Shown: piece by piece, positions 58,311 through 64,000 of the stretch | Position numbering within the stretch: the first letter of the stretch is position 1 | Layout: the number at the start of each line of letters is the position of its first letter | Source of the DNA: Typha latifolia | Lineage: Eukaryota; Streptophyta; Magnoliopsida; Poales; Typhaceae | Assembly (NCBI GenBank): GCA_019914945.1 | Contig: CM034104.1 | Span: forward strand, 9,970,046 to 10,034,045 | DNA: 64,000 nucleotides | Reading direction: 5' to 3' | Program-made: the position numbers and the translations under genes | Notes under the pieces: model-generated | What the model saw: only the letters and a program-made list of their open reading frames with translations | The model's database searches: none | What the model was told of the DNA's origin: nothing

Positions 58311-58389
58311 GTCCCAACTTATGGGCCAAAGGCAGTCGATATAGATCAAGTTCCATTTGTTTGGAATCATTGGACTAATTACGTACCGG

Positions 58390-59470
58390 TGGGGCGCACA
58401 TTTGACCATTCACCTTAAATACCTCACTATTTTTAGGGTTTTCAATCTCTACAGCTGCATAAGGATAGACAGTGCGTATAGTAAAAGGGCCCCGTCCACT
58501 TACTTCTCAATTTCTCAACAAAAAGATATAAACATGAATTATAAAGTAGGACTTTTTGACCAAGATTAAATGATTTTCTCAAAATGTGTTTATCATGATA
58601 TTGTTTCATTTTATCCTTATAGCTTTTTGCATAGTCATAAGCATCATTTCTAATTTCCTCTAGCTCATTCAATTGTAATTTTCTATGAGCACCTGCCTTA
58701 TGAAGATTAAAATTGAGTTGCTTAATCGCCCTATAAGCTCGATGTTCTAATTCTACAGGAAGGTGACAAGCCTTACCAAATACAATTCGATATGGGGACA
58801 TCCCAATAGGAGTTTTAAATGCAGTCCGATATGCCCACAATGTATCACTAAGCCTTAAGGACCAATCTTTCCTAGTGGGGTTAACCATCTTCTCCAAAAT
58901 TCTTTTGATCTCTCTATTGGATATCTCAACCTGGCCGCTAGTTTGGGGGTGATAGGGAGTGGCAACCTTATGCATGATAGAATATTTAAGCATAACTCTT
59001 TTAAAAACGTGATTGCAAAAATATTTCTCCCATCGCTTATAATGGCACGTGGCATACCAAAATGAGCAAAAACATTGTCTTTCAAAAACTTGATTACAAC
59101 TTTGTGATCATTTATTCTACAAGCTATGACTTCAACCCATTTTGAAATATAATCTACAACAACAAGAATGTACTCATAACTAAAAGAATTTGGAAATGGC
59201 CCCATGAAATCTATACCCCAGACATCAAAAATTTCAACAATTAAAATCAGATTGAGCAACATCATATTCCTCTTTGAAATACTTCCTAGCCTTTGACATC
59301 TCTTACAAACTTTGCAATACTCATGAACATCATGAAAGATGGAGGGCCAATAAAACCCACATTGCAAAAATTTTGCGACAGTTTTTTAGAGCTAAAATGA
59401 CCCCCATAGGCTTGATCATGACAAAAGGATATGATTTTATAAAAATTATCATCAGACACACATCTCCTAA
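58390..59470 (-). pseudogene. Athila/Tat-type integrase remnant
   Basis: The minus frames 59367-58855 and 58993-58442 overlap. They contain the zinc-binding end ('CKVCKRCQRLG'), the core ('WGIDFMGPFPNS' for the first Asp, 'IISDGRNIF' for the second, and '[11 protein letters not shown]' with the Glu) and the C-terminal region ('LRSKWTGPF'). One frameshift lies near 58980. The sequence after 58442 continues the integrase tail for about 50 bp and then gives way to mitochondrial DNA. Confidence 0.85.
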
Positions 59471-60110
59471 TGATTTAATATGGGCGATACTTAAACAAGT
59501 ATGGGTCATCCCAAAAAAAGAACTTGACCTCAGCTAAAAATTTGAACTTATCTTTCTTGGTCCAATGCGGAGGCATTTGACCAGTAGCAAGATAGTTGAC
59601 AGTATCAGCATACCATGGTAGCTGAGAAGCACTCATTAGCTGCTCATCAAAAAAAGATTCAAATATTGGTTTGGATTCATAAGATGATTCTAGGATAAGC
59701 CTAGATAAGTGATCTGCGACAATATTTTCAAAAACCTTTCTTATCCCTAATTTCAAGATCAAATTCTTGTAGCAACAGAATCTAACGAACTAAACGGGCT
59801 TTAGCATCCTTTTTAGAGAGAAGGTACTTAAGTGCTGCATGATCAGAATAGATGATCACTTTAGACCCTAAGAGGTAGGATCTAAATTTGTCTAAACCAA
59901 ACACAATTGCTAGCAACTCTTTCTCAGTAGTGGAATAATTTAGTTCTACATCATTTAGGGTTTTACTAGCATACTAGATCACATATGGTAACATATTAAC
60001 TCGTTGTCCTAAAACCACTCCAATTGCATAGTTAGATGCATCGCACATAATCTCAAAAGGCTCATCCCAATTTGGTGGTTGAATGATAGAAGCAGAAGTC
60101 AATTTGGTTA
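59471..60110 (-). pseudogene. Athila/Tat-type RNase H remnant
   Basis: The minus strand reads 'MCDASNYAIGVVLGQR', '[37 protein letters not shown]' in parts, and 'VADHLSRL' (frame 59762-59475), the usual RNase H order for this clade. Stops and small frame changes interrupt it. The catalytic Asp and Glu residues are still readable. Confidence 0.78.
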
Positions 60111-60660
60111 TAGCCAGAATAACCATCTAGAAAACAATAATATGTATGTCCGGCTAACCTTTCAACCATCTGATCAATGAAAAGAAGGGGAAATGATCCT
60201 TCCTAGTTACAAGATTAAGCTTTCAGTAGTCAATGCAAACACGCTACCTTGTTTGAACACGAGTGGGTACTAACTCATCGTTCTTATTCTACATTACTAT
60301 AGTGCTAGACTTCTTAGGCACAACATGAATTGGACTCACCCATGCACTATCTGAGATTGGGTAAATAATACTCACATATAATAATTTTAGCACTTCAGCT
60401 CTATCAATATCCTTCATCATAGAATTTAACCTCCGTTGTAGTTCACGGGATTTTTTTGCATTTTCCTCTAAATGGATTCGATGCATAACCACATTAGGAC
60501 TAATTCCGTTGATATCAGCTATGGTCCATCCTATAGCTTCCTTGTATTCTTGTAAGACACACACAAGTTTTTCCTCTTGTTTCTTACTCAAATCAGATGC
60601 TATAATAACAGAAAGGGATTCAAAAGAGCCTAAAAACGTATTTAAGAGTATCAAGTAGTG
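60111..60660 (-). pseudogene. Athila/Tat-type reverse transcriptase, catalytic palm deleted
   Basis: The frame 60654-60289 holds the RT N-terminus ('SDSAWVSPIHVVPKK'). Sequence to about 60125 continues to a 'DGYSGYNQI'-like block and then switches directly to RNase H. The segment that should contain the YxDD active site is therefore missing, which alone makes the element non-autonomous. Confidence 0.75.
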
Positions 60661-60989
60661 GTTTAAGATCTAACTTTGGAGTTTCTATGATGGACGGAGG
60701 AGTTGGGGGTGAAGATAGTGGAAGAATTTCAATCTTGGGCTGCCATTTATTAAGAATCATAAGAGGTGCAGATTCTAACAATGCATTGACCTCCTCAAAA
60801 GAAGTTTCCTAATCAAAATCACCATTAAAATGTAAAAGACACTTTTCTAAAGGATCCTCAATTTTTGTCTACTCATTTATGCTCTCTAATAGGCCTTCAA
60901 TCATGTCAACCTCAAAAACATTATCAATTTCAAGAGGTTGATGGCTAACATAAAAAATATTTAATTCAACAGTCATATTGCCAAAAGAC

Positions 60990-61540
60990 AGCTTCATAAT
61001 CTCATTTTGATAGTGTCATTAGCAGTGGCTAAGAATATCCTTCCTAAGATCACAGGGATATGATTGCTTAGGTTTTGGACAGGTTCAGTATCAAGAATTA
61101 TGAAATGCACAAGAAAAATGAATTTGTCTACCTTAATCAGAACATCCTCTATGATGCCTCGAGGATATTTGACAGAACGATCTGCCAAAGATAGTCTAAT
61201 TTGAGTTGGCTTCAACTCTCCAAGACCTAATTGCTTGTAAACTGAATATGGCAAAAGATTAACACTTGCACCTAAATCCAAAAGGGCTTTATCAATGACA
61301 TGATTGCCAATGACACACGAAATAGTAGGACAACTTAGATCTTTAAACTTAGATGGAATGTTGTTTTGGATGATTAAGCTTACTTGCTCAGCTAGGAATG
61401 ACTTCTTTTGCACTTTTGATTTTCTTTTCTGAGTGCAAAGATCCTTCAAATATTTGGCATAAGCAGGAACTTGCTTGATGGCATCGAGTAATGAAATGTT
61501 AATTTCAACTTGCTTAAATAATTCCATCATCTCACTAAAG
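60990..61540 (-). pseudogene. Athila/Tat-type protease with intact frame
   Basis: The minus frame 61530-60994 (178 codons) is open. It contains the gag-pol linker ('VPAYAKYLKDL') and a protease with 'ALLDLGASVNLLPYSVY'. In this clade the active site is Asp-Leu-Gly, so the catalytic Asp is kept. It is the best preserved domain of the element. Confidence 0.82.
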
Positions 61541-63153
61541 TTTGTTCCTACTTTAGCCTGAGTTAGTCTTTGGGGAAATGGTACTTTGGGAAGAAAAGTC
61601 TGCTCAAATAAATTTCTAGACTTGGGTAGAGACTAACTTGGGTTGCTAGAGTCGAAGATTATAGTTCCAGATGAACTATCATGATTATTTTGTGGGACAT
61701 AGATTTCCTCACCCTTTGAGATAGATTTTTCATAATTTGTCACTTCAACCTTATTGTTGACTAGTCTTCCAGACCTAAGGGTAATGACTGATTGAGCTTG
61801 TTTGTTGTGCACACCTGAGGTGGATGATTGGCTAACCTCATATTGGCCATTTGGGTTAGGAATAGGTTGACTAGGAAATTTTCCTTATTCTCTTGCACTA
61901 ATCTTAGATGCTAATTGACCCACTTGATGTTGAAGCTGAGAAATGGCTTGAGAATTTTGTATATTGGTAGCTTCTATTCTTTACAAATTAGCACTAGTTC
62001 TAGTGATAAATTCCTCTATTATTGCTTCTAAGTTGGATGGTTGTTGCTGAGCTACTATAACCGATTGATTAAGAGGAAGGGCATAAGAGACAAGCTGAGT
62101 AGGAGGACGAAATTGGTTAAACCCTGGAGGTCGTCCTTGGTTTACTTGAGGCTATTGTGGCCTCCAAGAAAAATTGGGGTGATTTCGCCAATTTGGATTG
62201 TATGTTTCAGAGTAAGGACTATTAAATGGCTTTCTAAATTGATTTAGGGCATTCACTTGTTCATTGAACCTATCTTGGTACCCTAAGGAAGGGCAAACCA
62301 TTATAGTGTGCATGGGACTGACACAAATATCTATAAACTTCAGATTGCACCTGATTTATAGGTTTCATAGTTTGACTTAACACAAGGGCATCAACTTTCC
62401 TAGACAAACTATTCAATCATGCATTCATACTCACATCAGGTTGAACTTCATATATTCCTTTCTTAGACTTTGATGGCCCTTGACTTTCAGTACTAAAATC
62501 TCATTGTTGGGAATTTTCAGCTATTCTTTCAAAAAGAGCCCAAGCTTTAGGTGTGCTCTTAGCCATGAATGATCCACGGCTCATGGGCTCAACTAGATTA
62601 TGATTTGTGTCAGTTAGACCATTGTAGAAATACTGAACTAACCATCATTTTTCAAAATTGTGATAAGGGCACTTAATTTGAAGATCCTTAAACCTTTTCT
62701 ATGACTCATGAAATTTCTCTTCCTCTTTCTACTTAAAAGTGGAGATAGTCAATCTATATTGGTTTGTTCTAGGCATAGGGTAAAATTTGGACACAAATTT
62801 ATAGTTCAGATCTCTCCAAGTGGTGATCGAGTTAGGCTCTAAGTGATTCACCAAGCTCTTGCTTGGTCATTTAATGAAAAAGGAAAGAGACTTAGCTTAA
62901 CAGATTCATCAGAAAAGTTTTGAAATTTGAATGTTGAATAAATATTCAAGAATTCATCAACATGAGAGTATGGATTCTCATTTTCCTTACCATAAAAGGC
63001 AGGAAGCAATTTAAGGATGGCAGGTTTTAATTCAAAATGAGTTGCATTAGTGTTAGGTAACACAATGCATTTTGAAGGTTGGGTTCCATCAGGGGCAAAT
63101 CGCTTTTGTAAAGTTATGGTATCATCATTAACCGATTGATGATTTTTAGTCAT
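61541..63153 (-). pseudogene. Athila/Tat-type gag remnant
   Basis: The gag N-terminus is open from 63153 to 62848, with the clade-typical 'FELKPAILKLLPAFYG' and 'ENPYSHVDEF' wording. The remainder to 61541 is readable only with stops (zinc-knuckle position not certain). The short plus frame 62041-62247 is a shadow. Confidence 0.78.
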
Positions 63154-64000
63154 TTCTTCCCTAGCAAGCTGACCTGAACTATCTCGAACCTAACCAATTT
63201 CTAAGTTTTAAAAAGGCTTCACAAACACAAATCTTACCAAGCAAATAACAGTCAAAGTTTGTGTTTTTAAAGTATAATATGAGAGTAAGCAATTTTTTTT
63301 TTCAATTCTAATATTGTAGAGAATCACTTCTCTTGTAATTAGAGAGCTCCTACTCCCTTTCAGAGTAAGCTAGAGGATTACCAGTTAAAGCCTACCCAAA
63401 CACAACCAGGTAAGTTCCCAGGGATACTAGTGGGCACTGGCCTATTCAGAATACCAATTCCCTTTCACGCCTTAGTATGGCTCTCCTTTTTGATAAAACT
63501 TACCTAGACATTGTAATTTGGAAGGTGTTCACTAGGCTTACCAAAAGATAACTCTTTTCTAGAGATTTTTATTAGCTATGTGAAATCCTTTGGCCGACCT
63601 CTACTTGATTTTAGGTTAGATGTTTGGCTTGGGTTTTAAAATGAAAGGGGATGATTAACTTAAGTGGGCAAGGATGTAGTGATTAAATCCACTCCTTATC
63701 TTGGTGAGGTTTGTGCCCTTAATAAATATTTTATGCAAATATGAATGCACAAATAACCACACAGAATTAGTTCAAAACCCACTGACTAGAGATTCGTGGG
63801 TAGGGTTAAGAAAATTCAAACCTTCCAGTCGAACCAACCAGTTAGCAATTACTCCGCTAGGAGTAATTTTTAAGCATTTTTCTTTTCTTCAAGCACAATT
63901 CTCTGTCATTCTTTGGTTTCTGTAGAATAATTCAAAACAAGAACAAAATTCGAATTTTTTCTAAATTTAAAAAAAAAATTATTTTTTTTAATTTTTTTAA
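63154..64000 (-). mobile_element. 5' untranslated part of the Athila/Tat-type element, running off the window
   Basis: Upstream of gag on the minus strand. No PBS or LTR start could be placed, so the 5' LTR lies outside the window or is lost. The window ends in an A/T homopolymer-rich stretch (63955-64000). The plus frame 63701-63925 is unsupported. Confidence 0.5.

Larger units (their letters stand above)
56800..58330. other. Organelle-derived insertion (mitochondrial DNA) inside the retroelement
   Basis: This block differs in composition from the AT-rich element around it. It contains a fragment of mitochondrial rpl2 at its right end and a group II intron-like 5' end (gtgcgacttgaaggacatgat, 56860-56880). 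The rest (57000-58150) has moderate GC and organelle-like style without a gene I can name. Frames 57527-57853 (plus) and 58162-57713 (minus) are unassigned. The limits are approximate to within tens of bases. Confidence 0.7.

Noticed and set aside
56800..58330. Plastid rather than mitochondrial origin of the insert
   Set aside because: The L2 wording (HPGQGAKLARAAGTYAKII) fits the plant mitochondrial protein better than the plastid one. A plastid contribution to other parts of the block cannot be excluded.

Overview
This is nuclear DNA from a flowering plant, most likely a monocot. There is one convincing host gene. The rest is AT-rich intergenic sequence and many layers of decayed LTR retrotransposons. 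The monocot call is an inference from the BLADE-ON-PETIOLE (BOP/NPR5-type) protein, which has a GC-rich coding region inside AT-rich surroundings. The species cannot be named from the sequence.

Layout. 1-2000: minus-strand Ty3-type remnant (gag piece, primer-binding site, LTR-like stretch). 2390-4756: plus-strand Ty1/copia pol remnant ending in a recognisable polypurine tract and LTR. 4757-8570: intergenic, with a perfect (AG)40 tract. 8571-10434 (minus): an intact two-exon BOP gene, 487 aa, with a TATA box at 10748-10756 and a GT/GGGGTT-rich tract in the predicted 5' leader. 10760-14930: upstream intergenic DNA with a GC-rich island near 13430-13680. 14930-26300: older copia and Ty3 debris, a short non-autonomous LTR element (about 19230-21660) and a hAT-like MITE (25360-25900).

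26301-53808 is a dense field of one Ty3/gypsy chromovirus lineage. The Reina-like assignment is an inference from the chromodomain and the LEDKV-coding tract before the LTR. It contains one near-complete element with both LTRs (26301-32664), several internally deleted relatives on both strands and two solo LTRs with target-site duplications (38428-39254 with perfect CTCAC; 52005-52839 with CGGTG/CAGTG). It also contains a copy (50453-53808) whose protease gene was later cut by another element. From 53809 to beyond the window end lies a minus-strand Athila/Tat-type Ty3 element, itself carrying about 1.5 kb of organelle-like DNA that includes a fragment of mitochondrial rpl2.

Most unusual signals: (1) the LTR-end/primer-binding-site junction has become a tandem repeat, with about nine to ten copies of a roughly 20-bp unit at 49155-49345 and smaller versions in at least four other copies; (2) the LTRs are packed with the palindrome GCGTTCGAACGC and variants, shared with an unrelated copia-like LTR at 22.2-22.6 kb; (3) a segment of unknown origin with an internal repeat, open on both strands, sits inside a duplicated LTR (42886-43562). 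No new host system or functional multi-gene locus was found. The BOP gene is the only gene I would expect to be expressed and functional.
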